NCBI GenBank assembly: GCA_036567205.1
Contig: DATCVA010000284.1
Coordinates: forward strand, 1 to 5,623
DNA: 5,623 nucleotides
DNA from: DATCVA01 sp036567205
Lineage (GTDB): Bacteria > Pseudomonadota > Gammaproteobacteria > Burkholderiales > Burkholderiaceae_B
Direction of reading: 5' to 3'
The notes beneath the pieces are model-generated. The model had not been told where the DNA came from and did no database searches. It saw nothing but the letters and a program-made list of their open reading frames with translations. Every line of letters starts with the position of its first letter. Within the stretch, counting starts at the first letter, position 1. The translations under genes were made by a program, and so were the position numbers. Below are positions 1 to 5,623 of the stretch, piece after piece.

Positions 1-1234
1 CCGCAATGGTGCCATCCCAGGCTTCGGGTGGCTCCAGGCAGGTATCGCAATTACCGCAAGGTTCGATGGACTGGTCGAAATAAGCCAGCAAGCGGCGGCG
101 GCGACACGACACGGTTTCACACAGCCCCAGCATGGCGTCCAGCTGCGCAGCCAGGCGGCGCCTGAACTGTTCTTCGCCAGGAGACTCATCGATCATCCGC
201 CGTTGCTGCACCACGTCCTGCAAACCGTAAGCCAGCCACGCTGTGGCCGGCTGGCCGTCGCGCCCGGCGCGCCCCGTTTCCTGGTAATAACCTTCAACGG
301 ATTTGGGCAAATCGATATGTGCAACGAATCTGACATCGGGTTTATCGATGCCCATGCCAAATGCAATCGTCGCCACCATCACCAACCCATCCTCACGCAA
401 AAATCGCGACTGATTGCTGGCTCGCACCTGGGCATTCAGCCCGGCGTGATACGGCAGCGCAGTAATTCCGTGGCTGCACAAAAACTCGGCAGTTTCTTCC
501 ACCCGGGCTCGCGACAGGCAATACACAATTCCACAATCGCCCTCGTGTTCGGCTTGTATGAACCGCAGCAATTGGCGCTTCACCTCATTTTTTTCGATGA
601 TGCGATAACGGATATTAGGCCGGTCGAAACTGGCTACAAAATGCCTGGCGTCTGTCAAATCGAGCCGCTGCGCGATTTCGCGCCGGGTTACTGACGTAGC
701 GGTAGCGGTCAACGCTATCCGGGGTACCGTTGGCCAGCGCTCCGACAATATCGACAACTCAAGATACTCGGGCCGAAAATCGTGGCCCCATTGCGACACG
801 CAATGGGCTTCGTCGATGGCAAACAAGGCAATATCGCCCTGGGAAAGCATATCGAGGCAACGGTCGGTCAGTAGCCGTTCAGGCGCAACATAAAGCAAAT
901 CGATCTGGCCAGCCAGAAACTGTTGCTCGACCTCTCGCGAGGTGCGCCAGTCCAGAGTTGAATTCAAAAAAGCAGCGCGCACGCCTAATTCGAGCAAAGC
1001 ATCGACCTGATCTTGCATCAGGGCAATAAGAGGTGAAACAACAACTCCCACCCCTTTTCTGACTAAGGCAGGAATTTGATAACAAAGGGATTTCCCCCCG
1101 CCCGTGGGCATAAGCACCAGTGCATCGCCGCCCTGAACGACATGCTCGATAATGTCGTACTGATCACCACGAAATGAGTCGTAACCGAATATTTGCTGGA
1201 GCGTGTCAAGTGCAGTTTTACTGGTAGAGGGCAT
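1..1234 (-). CDS. recQ: ATP-dependent DNA helicase RecQ, C-terminus cut off by the window edge
   Basis: This is a superfamily 2 helicase that unwinds DNA 3' to 5' in recombination and repair of stalled forks. 411 codons are visible. In order they show the RecQ motif 0 (FGYDSFRGDQ, residues 16-25), Walker A TGGGKS (44-49), the DEAH box at 141-144 followed by CVSQWGHDFRP (the aromatic-rich loop typical of RecQ), motif III TATA near 176-179, and motif VI QETGRAGRDG (318-327). The zinc-binding cysteines follow at C377, C393, C396 and C399; the first spacing is one residue shorter than I recall for E. coli RecQ. The winged-helix domain and any HRDC domain lie outside the window. The ATG at 1234 is preceded directly by an in-frame TGA, so it is the most upstream ATG available; no clear Shine-Dalgarno sequence precedes it. 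It lies 84 bases after the stop of the outer-membrane protein gene on the same strand, so it may be read from that unit or from its own weak promoter. The identity is secure. Confidence 0.97.
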   Translation of the reverse strand, partial: MPSTSKTALDTLQQIFGYDSFRGDQYDIIEHVVQGGDALVLMPTGGGKSLCYQIPALVRKGVGVVVSPLIALMQDQVDALLELGVRAAFLNSTLDWRTSREVEQQFLAGQIDLLYVAPERLLTDRCLDMLSQGDIALFAIDEAHCVSQWGHDFRPEYLELSILSERWPTVPRIALTATATSVTRREIAQRLDLTDARHFVASFDRPNIRYRIIEKNEVKRQLLRFIQAEHEGDCGIVYCLSRARVEETAEFLCSHGITALPYHAGLNAQVRASNQSRFLREDGLVMVATIAFGMGIDKPDVRFVAHIDLPKSVEGYYQETGRAGRDGQPATAWLAYGLQDVVQQRRMIDESPGEEQFRRRLAAQLDAMLGLCETVSCRRRRLLAYFDQSIEPCGNCDTCLEPPEAWDGTIA

Positions 1235-1265
1235 TCAAGGAAAAAAGTAAATAAAAGCGGGGTTG

Positions 1266-1286
1266 GGCGGCACAGGGCAGGCCGCC
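1266..1286. repeat. GC-rich inverted repeat in the recQ leader
   Basis: GGCGGC (1266-1271) and GCCGCC (1281-1286) are perfect complements with a 9-base loop. The repeat lies in the 84-base gap between the outer-membrane protein stop and the recQ start. In the recQ direction the T-run (AATTTTT) comes before the stem and the sequence after it is CAACCCC, so it lacks the layout of an intrinsic terminator. It could form a hairpin in the recQ 5' leader. No function can be assigned. Confidence 0.35.
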
Positions 1287-1318
1287 AAAAATTCATTTTA
1301 GCCCTTATGGCTTTAGGC

Positions 1319-2479
1319 CTAATCGATAGGGACGGAAAAACGTACCGCAATGCCATAATCGCCGCTGACAAACTCGCGATCGGCCTTTAGGGCCACCCGA
1401 AGATTCGGGCTATACCAGAATTGCTGCGTCAATCCAAAATACTGTTTGACGGCACCCGTATCGGCGCTGATCTCTTCATAAGAGCTGCGAAGGTCTCCCC
1501 AACGCCCCAAAGGCAAGGTTGCCGCCCACAGATTGCGACGGCGTCCGGCATCCGCCGCAAAATCCTGATAACGAGTCAGATCGGAAAACCCTCCGCTACG
1601 CTGCTCGTTCACCCAGGACAACTGCAAGGTATCCATTAAGCTCACTTCGTACCCGACCCGATAGCGCCACCCTTCGTGCAAGCTGCGAGTGGCTCTGGCC
1701 ACACCGGCCGTCCATGCTCCCCACTCGTTCAAGGAGTATTCGCCGCCCACGCCCGTCATGAGTAAATCAGATGCCACTTGCACTTGTGACTCAAGAGTCA
1801 ATTGCGGACTTGCGCCGTATCGAATTACGCTATCGCTTGCCGTCGGACCAAATACGAGCTCACCGCCAGTTCCTTGTACGGTCGAATAGTCCAGGGCTCC
1901 CAGCGCTACCGAGTACTGCCACTCATTCTCGGCGACCGCCCCGCCGGACAGCGATCGCGACAAGGCGATCCCGCCCAGACGGGCTGAATTCCCCCATTCG
2001 GGCGCTCGGGACGGAGCGCTGCCCAGCGTCAGATCCAGTCCATCAGAGCGCCTGAGCCGCCAGCTATCGGACCCTAGCGACCAGCCAGCGTTTGAGTTAA
2101 GCGAAGACAAAACCAAAGGCTTTCGATGCCGCGCCCCCCACGTGGATGCCGCAGAGGATTCGGCCGGCAATTGCCTGACTTCTTTCATATACGACAAATC
2201 GGACGTTAAAGCTTCGGCAAAACGCTCTGATAATGATTTCCCGCCGCCCATACCCAACTCGGGCGAATTCAGATCCGGCAATAACCTGGGCGGTTCGATA
2301 GTAAGCTGGGGAGCCGCGTACACCTGTACGGGCGCCAGTTCTTGTATGGCCGCCGAGGAGGACGCAGTACCCCCAGCCATGTACCGGTGCGGCAAGGGGG
2401 ACTGACTGGCATATGCCATACCAGGGCTAATCCCCGACAGCGCCAATATACCGTAGGCTATCAAACATAAACGCTTCAT
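1319..2479 (-). CDS. Secreted outer-membrane beta-barrel-like protein with resemblance to fimbrial usher barrel segments
   Basis: I cannot name this protein with certainty. The start used here gives 386 residues beginning with a convincing Sec signal peptide: MKR, a hydrophobic core to about residue 20, and a likely AYA|SQ cleavage after residue 24. An in-frame ATG at 2521 (just after an in-frame TAG) would add 14 residues; neither start has a clear ribosome binding site. Residues 25-120 are low-complexity, rich in Ala, Ser and Pro, and probably not barrel. From about residue 120 to the end the chain alternates polar and hydrophobic residues, with many Trp, Tyr and Gly, as in transmembrane beta strands. 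The mature part has no cysteine and there is no lipobox. Segments such as VIRYGASPQLTLE (218-230), LPLGRWGDL (322-330) and the end DYGIAVRFSVPID resemble, from memory, the central barrel of fimbrial outer-membrane ushers. The usher N-terminal, plug and C-terminal domains have no room here. It starts shortly after the ClC gene ends and is probably cotranscribed with it. Confidence 0.75.
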   Translation of the reverse strand: MKRLCLIAYGILALSGISPGMAYASQSPLPHRYMAGGTASSSAAIQELAPVQVYAAPQLTIEPPRLLPDLNSPELGMGGGKSLSERFAEALTSDLSYMKEVRQLPAESSAASTWGARHRKPLVLSSLNSNAGWSLGSDSWRLRRSDGLDLTLGSAPSRAPEWGNSARLGGIALSRSLSGGAVAENEWQYSVALGALDYSTVQGTGGELVFGPTASDSVIRYGASPQLTLESQVQVASDLLMTGVGGEYSLNEWGAWTAGVARATRSLHEGWRYRVGYEVSLMDTLQLSWVNEQRSGGFSDLTRYQDFAADAGRRRNLWAATLPLGRWGDLRSSYEEISADTGAVKQYFGLTQQFWYSPNLRVALKADREFVSGDYGIAVRFSVPID

Positions 2480-2549
2480 TAAAAACCCGACAATAGGTGC
2501 CTGCCTGTGCATCGAAACCATACCGCAAGCCCACTAAACAACAATACCT

Positions 2550-4331
2550 TCAACGCCGATTGGCCCTGACGTCGAACATGACTTCTCCACTCGTGTCCAG
2601 GGATTTTTTTAGTGCACAATACTTTTCAAGCAACGACGATTTATAGATGACACCCAATAACTTTGGCTGCTCTTCACGGCTGACAACCGGCAATCGCTCA
2701 CCCTGAAACGGCACGAACAGACCTTGCGCTTCATCGAGCGTCATATCGGGATAGACAGGCGTTACAAAATCCAGGCGCAGCACATCACCAGCCTGCTTAT
2801 CGTCAATATTGCCAAGCCTTAACAATAAACTGGTCATGTCCTGCTGAGCAATAACACCTTGATAAACATTATTTTCATCGACCACGTACAAATACTTGAC
2901 CGGATACTCAAGAAACATCTGTAAGGCCTCTTTGATCGGCGTCGTCGTCACCACTATGGTTTCAGCCGGCTTAATAAGGTCGCTTAGTGCCGTGTTGCGC
3001 AATTGATGGCGCAGCCTGATATCCCGGTCGCGCACCAGAGTTACATCGTACATCGTGACCTGGGCAATACCGCGCGAAACAAAGTAGGCGACCACGCAAG
3101 CCAGCATCAGGGGCAGCACAATCTGGTAGCTGAGGGACATTTCAAAAATCATGAGTATGGCCATTAACGGCGCACTGGTGGCCGCCCCCAGAAAAGCGCC
3201 CATACCAACCAGAGTAAACATATACGACGGCGCATTGATATCGGGCACAAGAAGCGTTACCACCTGCCCGAACAAAGTGCCAAATACGGCGCCGACAAAA
3301 AGAGCCGGTGTGAATACGCCGCCAACCGCCCCCGACCCGACCGTAATCGCGGTAGCAACCACTTTGCAAACCAAAACAAGAATAACGGCATACCAGGTCC
3401 ACTGGGTTTGCAACAACGAGATCACGACACTATAGCCATTGCCCGACACCTGAGGAATAACGATCAATAACGCCCCCAGAAGCAGCCCGCCCAGGCCAAG
3501 ACGCAATGGCAGCGCAAGGCGGGTGCGCTTGAACAGGCCCTTGGAAAAATCGAGAAACTTTAAAAACTGCGGTGCGGCTATGCCGGACAGAACCCCCAGA
3601 ACCACAAAAGGCAACGCATTACCAAGCTCCAGATCGGGTATCGGGCCCACCTGGTAGTTGACATGATAGCTGCCAACGGTACGCATCACAATATTGGCCG
3701 AGGCGGCTGCAATGAGTAAAGGGCCAAAGCTTTGCATGGCCATGGTGCCCAGAACGATCTCGGCGACAAACAATGCCCCTGCTATGGGGGCCCCGTATGC
3801 CGAGGCCACCCCTGCGGCCGCACCGCACGCCACCAATAAACGTAGCCGCTCGGGATTGAAATAGGTGAAACGGCCGATGGCCGAAGCAGTCAATGACGAC
3901 ATGTGCACCATCGCCCCTTCCCGCCCGATGGAACCACCCGAAGCCACCGTGCTTAACGACGACAGCGACCGCAACAGACCTTGCCGTATCGATAAGCGCC
4001 CGTCTCCAATCGCAACAGCCTCCATATAGTCGGAATTGCTGCCTGCGGTTATTTTTGCGGCCCAATACAGGAAAATCCCAGCCACAATGCCGCCAAGCAT
4101 GGGGAAAAACAGACGGCCATACCAAGGCAGACTTTGCGTGGACTGCACGATAGAGCCGCTATGGCCGGTAAAAACGCGCTGAATGAAATAGATGCCTTCA
4201 TAAAACAAAATTGTGCTGAAAGCGCCCAACACCCCCACCAGTGCAGCCCAAAACAACATTGCCGGCAAGTCGGAAAGCCATAAATAGCCTTCCAGACGCT
4301 TGCGCATTGAAAGCACCGATAAATTAATCAT
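2550..4331 (-). CDS. ClC-family (ClcB-like) chloride channel with C-terminal CBS domain pair
   Basis: This is a 593-residue inner-membrane ClC protein that conducts chloride or a related anion. The membrane part covers roughly residues 20-425 with many hydrophobic helices. Recognisable ClC elements are GSNSD (97-101) where GSGIP is usual, GREGA (136-140) carrying the gating glutamate E138, GGVFTP (337-342), FEMSLSYQIVLP (396-407) and Tyr428, which aligns by eye with the anion-coordinating Tyr445 of E. coli ClcA. In VAEIVLG (189-195), E191 aligns with ClcA Glu202, while the internal proton glutamate Glu203 aligns with Ile192. That is expected of a passive channel rather than an H+/Cl- exchanger. 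Two CBS domains follow, about 450-507 and 520-572; such pairs often bind adenine nucleotides. E. coli ClcB, as I recall it, is shorter and lacks them. The start is ATG 4331; Met9 (4307) is an alternative, and neither has a strong Shine-Dalgarno. It is the first gene of the minus-strand unit and is divergent from the response regulator. Family is certain; the ion and transport mode are inferred. Confidence 0.95.
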   Translation of the reverse strand: MINLSVLSMRKRLEGYLWLSDLPAMLFWAALVGVLGAFSTILFYEGIYFIQRVFTGHSGSIVQSTQSLPWYGRLFFPMLGGIVAGIFLYWAAKITAGSNSDYMEAVAIGDGRLSIRQGLLRSLSSLSTVASGGSIGREGAMVHMSSLTASAIGRFTYFNPERLRLLVACGAAAGVASAYGAPIAGALFVAEIVLGTMAMQSFGPLLIAAASANIVMRTVGSYHVNYQVGPIPDLELGNALPFVVLGVLSGIAAPQFLKFLDFSKGLFKRTRLALPLRLGLGGLLLGALLIVIPQVSGNGYSVVISLLQTQWTWYAVILVLVCKVVATAITVGSGAVGGVFTPALFVGAVFGTLFGQVVTLLVPDINAPSYMFTLVGMGAFLGAATSAPLMAILMIFEMSLSYQIVLPLMLACVVAYFVSRGIAQVTMYDVTLVRDRDIRLRHQLRNTALSDLIKPAETIVVTTTPIKEALQMFLEYPVKYLYVVDENNVYQGVIAQQDMTSLLLRLGNIDDKQAGDVLRLDFVTPVYPDMTLDEAQGLFVPFQGERLPVVSREEQPKLLGVIYKSSLLEKYCALKKSLDTSGEVMFDVRANRR

Positions 4332-4376
4332 GCAGAATCACTATTAAAAGCATCATGGATTTGTTTAAAAAAACCA

Positions 4377-4420
4377 CCGAACCACCCCGAACGAAGTTAT
4401 TGCATCGCAGCCGGACGAAG
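4377..4420. repeat. Short direct repeats CCGRAC, possible regulator binding site
   Basis: CCGAAC occurs at 4377-4382 and again at 4387-4392, exactly 10 bases apart. CCGGACGAAG at 4411-4420 matches CCGAACGAAG (4387-4396) at 9 of 10 positions. OmpR-family regulators are known to bind tandem direct repeats about one helical turn apart, so this is a candidate site for the adjacent regulator. The motifs are short and could be chance. Confidence 0.25.
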
Positions 4421-4470
4421 GTCTGAACGCGCCCGGCAATCATAAACGTGAACTGCCAACCTTATTGCAT
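4397..4470 (+). repeat. Exact 9-bp direct repeat TTATTGCAT
   Basis: TTATTGCAT is present at 4397-4405 and 4462-4470, with starts 65 bases apart, both copies in the divergent intergenic region. A 9-bp exact match within 209 bases is mildly unlikely by chance. It could be a pair of protein binding sites, or a -35-like element (TTGCAT), but no matching -10 hexamer is evident at 17 bases. Confidence 0.3.
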
Positions 4471-4518
4471 ACACCCAGGTATTTCAATCTGTTTCTAACC
4501 GCTTGCCAGCCTGATTGC

Positions 4519-4541
4519 TAATGGGCACACTTAGCCCATTA
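4519..4541. promoter_or_regulatory. Perfect 8-bp inverted repeat running into the response regulator start codon
   Basis: TAATGGGC (4519-4526) and GCCCATTA (4534-4541) are exact complements around a 7-base spacer, and the last base is the A of the regulator's ATG. The right arm occupies the place where a Shine-Dalgarno sequence would sit, and none is visible. It could be a DNA operator, for example for autoregulation, or an RNA hairpin that limits access to the start codon. If the transcript begins close to the ATG, only the operator role would be possible. Confidence 0.4.
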
Positions 4542-5242
4542 TGGAAAAACCCTTGACCAAAGTCCTTGTCGTTGACGACGACCCCGCCTTACGCCAGCTA
4601 CTGGCCGACTACCTCAATCGACACAATTACGACACGCTGCTTGCACCCGATGCCAGCGACCTCGAACAACGCATTCACCGGTACTCGCCCGACCTGATCG
4701 TGCTGGACCGCATGATGCCCGATGGCGACGGCGCCGATGCCTGCCGCCGCTTGCGGCAACAAAATGAAGATATTCCTGTTATTTTACTGACTGCGCGCGA
4801 CGAAACCGTCGACCGGATAATAGGGCTTGAAGCCGGCGCCGATGACTACCTGGGAAAACCATTCGACCCGCGCGAACTGCTTGCCCGCATCGAGGCCGTT
4901 CTGCGCCGCAAAAAAGGCGCCTCTGCCTTAAACAATGAGAAACCGGTCGAATTCGGGCCTTTCATATTTGATCCGGCTACGCGCCAGCTTTTCAAAGATC
5001 AGGAGCTGATCAAACTGACCGGCGGCGAAACCAACCTGCTTGAAGCCCTGATCAATAACCCGGGCAGGCCGCTATCGAGGGAACGCCTGTTGACTCTGGC
5101 CCGCGACGATGATGAGGGAGAGCGAAACGACCGCGCCATCGACATCGCGGTTTTGCGTTTGCGGCGCACTATCGAAGACGATCCCAAACAACCCCGCTGG
5201 ATACAAACAGTCTGGGGTGTAGGTTACCGGTTTTCACCTTAG
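4541..5242 (+). CDS. OmpR-family two-component response regulator (receiver plus winged helix)
   Basis: This cytoplasmic transcription factor has the usual 233-residue length. The receiver domain (about 6-123) has the acidic pair D12/D13, the phospho-acceptor D56 in VLDRMMP, T84 in LLTARDE and K106 in the GADDYLGKPF motif, so it should be phosphorylated normally. A linker of about 10 residues leads to the DNA-binding winged helix (about 136-233). The end, with RLRRTIEDDPKQPRWIQTVWGVGYRF, is close to EnvZ-partnered OmpR of enterics as I recall it. The receiver differs from OmpR in having MPDGDG after D56 instead of LPGEDG, so it may be a paralogue (in Bordetella the OmpR-like protein is RisA) rather than the orthologue; no symbol is given. 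The ATG at 4541 gives the expected short lead into the first beta strand. No Shine-Dalgarno is visible and an inverted repeat abuts the start. The kinase gene follows after 6 bases, a clear operon. The target genes are unknown. Confidence 0.95.
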   Translation: MEKPLTKVLVVDDDPALRQLLADYLNRHNYDTLLAPDASDLEQRIHRYSPDLIVLDRMMPDGDGADACRRLRQQNEDIPVILLTARDETVDRIIGLEAGADDYLGKPFDPRELLARIEAVLRRKKGASALNNEKPVEFGPFIFDPATRQLFKDQELIKLTGGETNLLEALINNPGRPLSRERLLTLARDDDEGERNDRAIDIAVLRLRRTIEDDPKQPRWIQTVWGVGYRFSP

Positions 5243-5248
5243 ACCCTT

Positions 5249-5623
5249 ATGCTGCGCAACCTCATTCCCCGTTCACTGCGTGCCCGGTTGATCCTGTTTA
5301 CGCTGGGCACCATCTTTCTGGTCCAGGCGGCAACCATCGCCACCGTTACGTTTTACCGCCAGAAAATCACCCAAGAGGTAACAGTAGAAGTCACGGCGAC
5401 GACCATTCGCACCTTGCGCGCGGCGCTAGCCGAAATACCTGCTGAAGAGCGTAGTGAATTTGTGCGCAAGGCATCGCAAAACGAGTGGCATTTATGGTCG
5501 CGCAGCCTGCCCGCTGAACACCGGCTCGAGCGGCGCGGAGCAGAACGCCGCGCCGCTAAAAAACGCGACCAGCCTGCCTTGCCCAACGACCTTAGAGAAG
5601 ACCTCAGGTTTTTCGTCAGTGCT
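5249..5623 (+). CDS. Sensor histidine kinase of EnvZ/RisS type, N-terminal part only
   Basis: An open frame of 125 codons starts at ATG 5249, 6 bases after the regulator's stop, and is still open at the window edge. The N-terminus MLRNLIPRSLRARLIL followed by a hydrophobic segment to about residue 34 is typical of EnvZ-like kinases: a short cytoplasmic basic tail, then the first transmembrane helix. Residues 35-125 would be the start of the periplasmic sensing domain. This part may belong to the family named after the RisS sensor of Bordetella, but that is from memory. It holds a very basic stretch at 92-106 (RLERRGAERRAAKKR). The second transmembrane helix, HAMP, DHp with its phospho-histidine and the ATPase domain all lie beyond the window, so the kinase call rests on gene order and the N-terminus. 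It should phosphorylate the upstream regulator; the stimulus is unknown. Confidence 0.85.
   Translation, partial: MLRNLIPRSLRARLILFTLGTIFLVQAATIATVTFYRQKITQEVTVEVTATTIRTLRAALAEIPAEERSEFVRKASQNEWHLWSRSLPAEHRLERRGAERRAAKKRDQPALPNDLREDLRFFVSA

Larger units (their letters stand above)
4332..4540. promoter_or_regulatory. Divergent intergenic control region between the ClC gene and the two-component operon
   Basis: These 209 bases separate two genes read in opposite directions, so promoters for both must lie here or just inside the genes. I find no ORF or RNA gene. An AT-rich stretch around 4343-4371 lies just upstream of the ClC start and could hold its promoter (TTTAAT on the minus strand is a weak -10 candidate). 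For the regulator, TTGCCA at 4503-4508 is a fair -35 match, but the hexamer 17 bases on (CACACT) is a poor -10. No promoter can be fixed by eye. The region also holds the direct and inverted repeats listed separately. Confidence 0.5.

Noticed and set aside
203..694. Long plus-strand open frame of 163 codons
   Set aside because: It lies fully inside recQ on the opposite strand, and its translation has no recognisable domain, while the minus strand encodes clear helicase motifs there.
1266..1322. Intrinsic terminator between the outer-membrane protein gene and recQ
   Set aside because: The GC-rich stem is preceded, not followed, by the T-run in the direction of transcription, and the weaker stem at 1298-1322 has a mismatch and an interrupted T-tract.
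1319..2479. Outer-membrane protein as a pseudogene fragment of a longer usher gene
   Set aside because: It has its own signal peptide, an uninterrupted frame and a natural-looking end, and the flanking DNA shows no remaining usher sequence, so a working small protein is more likely than a remnant.
3619..4125. Minus-strand open frame of 168 codons inside the ClC gene
   Set aside because: It is a shifted frame of the ClC coding sequence, rich in Arg, Gly, Cys and Trp with no domain signal; the ClC frame is intact across it.
4999..5187. Minus-strand open frame opposite the response regulator
   Set aside because: It has a Ser/Arg-rich, low-complexity translation and fully overlaps the conserved DNA-binding domain on the plus strand.
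5353..5586. Minus-strand open frame opposite the sensor kinase N-terminus
   Set aside because: The plus-strand frame starts directly after the regulator and gives a good membrane-anchored kinase N-terminus, so the opposite frame is a shadow.
1..5623. Mobile elements, CRISPR arrays, tRNA or rRNA genes
   Set aside because: No transposase-like frame, terminal repeats, regularly spaced repeats or structural RNA signature was seen on either strand.

Overview
The window looks like chromosomal DNA of a beta-proteobacterium, most likely Burkholderiales and perhaps the Alcaligenaceae/Bordetella side. This rests on remembered protein resemblance (the OmpR-type regulator, the ClcB-like channel with CBS domains, the RecQ) and on a moderately GC-rich base composition, not on any search. 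No mobile element, CRISPR array, rRNA or tRNA is visible. Coding density is high and the longest gene-free stretch is about 209 bases.

Layout: three genes lie on the minus strand and read leftwards. First is a 593-residue ClC-family chloride channel with a C-terminal CBS pair (4331 to 2550). It is followed after a short gap by a secreted beta-barrel-like protein of about 386 to 400 residues (to 1319). Last is recQ (start 1234), which runs off the left edge after its zinc-binding motif. On the plus strand, starting at 4541, an OmpR-type response regulator is followed 6 bases later by the N-terminus of its partner membrane sensor kinase (start 5249), which runs off the right edge.

The 209-base region 4332-4540 separates the ClC gene from the two-component operon. 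It must hold the divergent control signals. It contains short direct repeats and an 8-bp perfect inverted repeat that runs into the regulator's start codon.

Functionally there are two units: a two-component system of EnvZ/OmpR type and a likely ClC / outer-membrane protein / recQ transcription unit. Whether the regulator controls the divergent channel and outer-membrane protein is a reasonable guess only. The most unusual item is the secreted protein: its C-terminal half resembles part of the barrel of chaperone-usher fimbrial ushers, but it has no room for the other usher domains and no chaperone or pilin gene is nearby. I do not see a complete novel system here.
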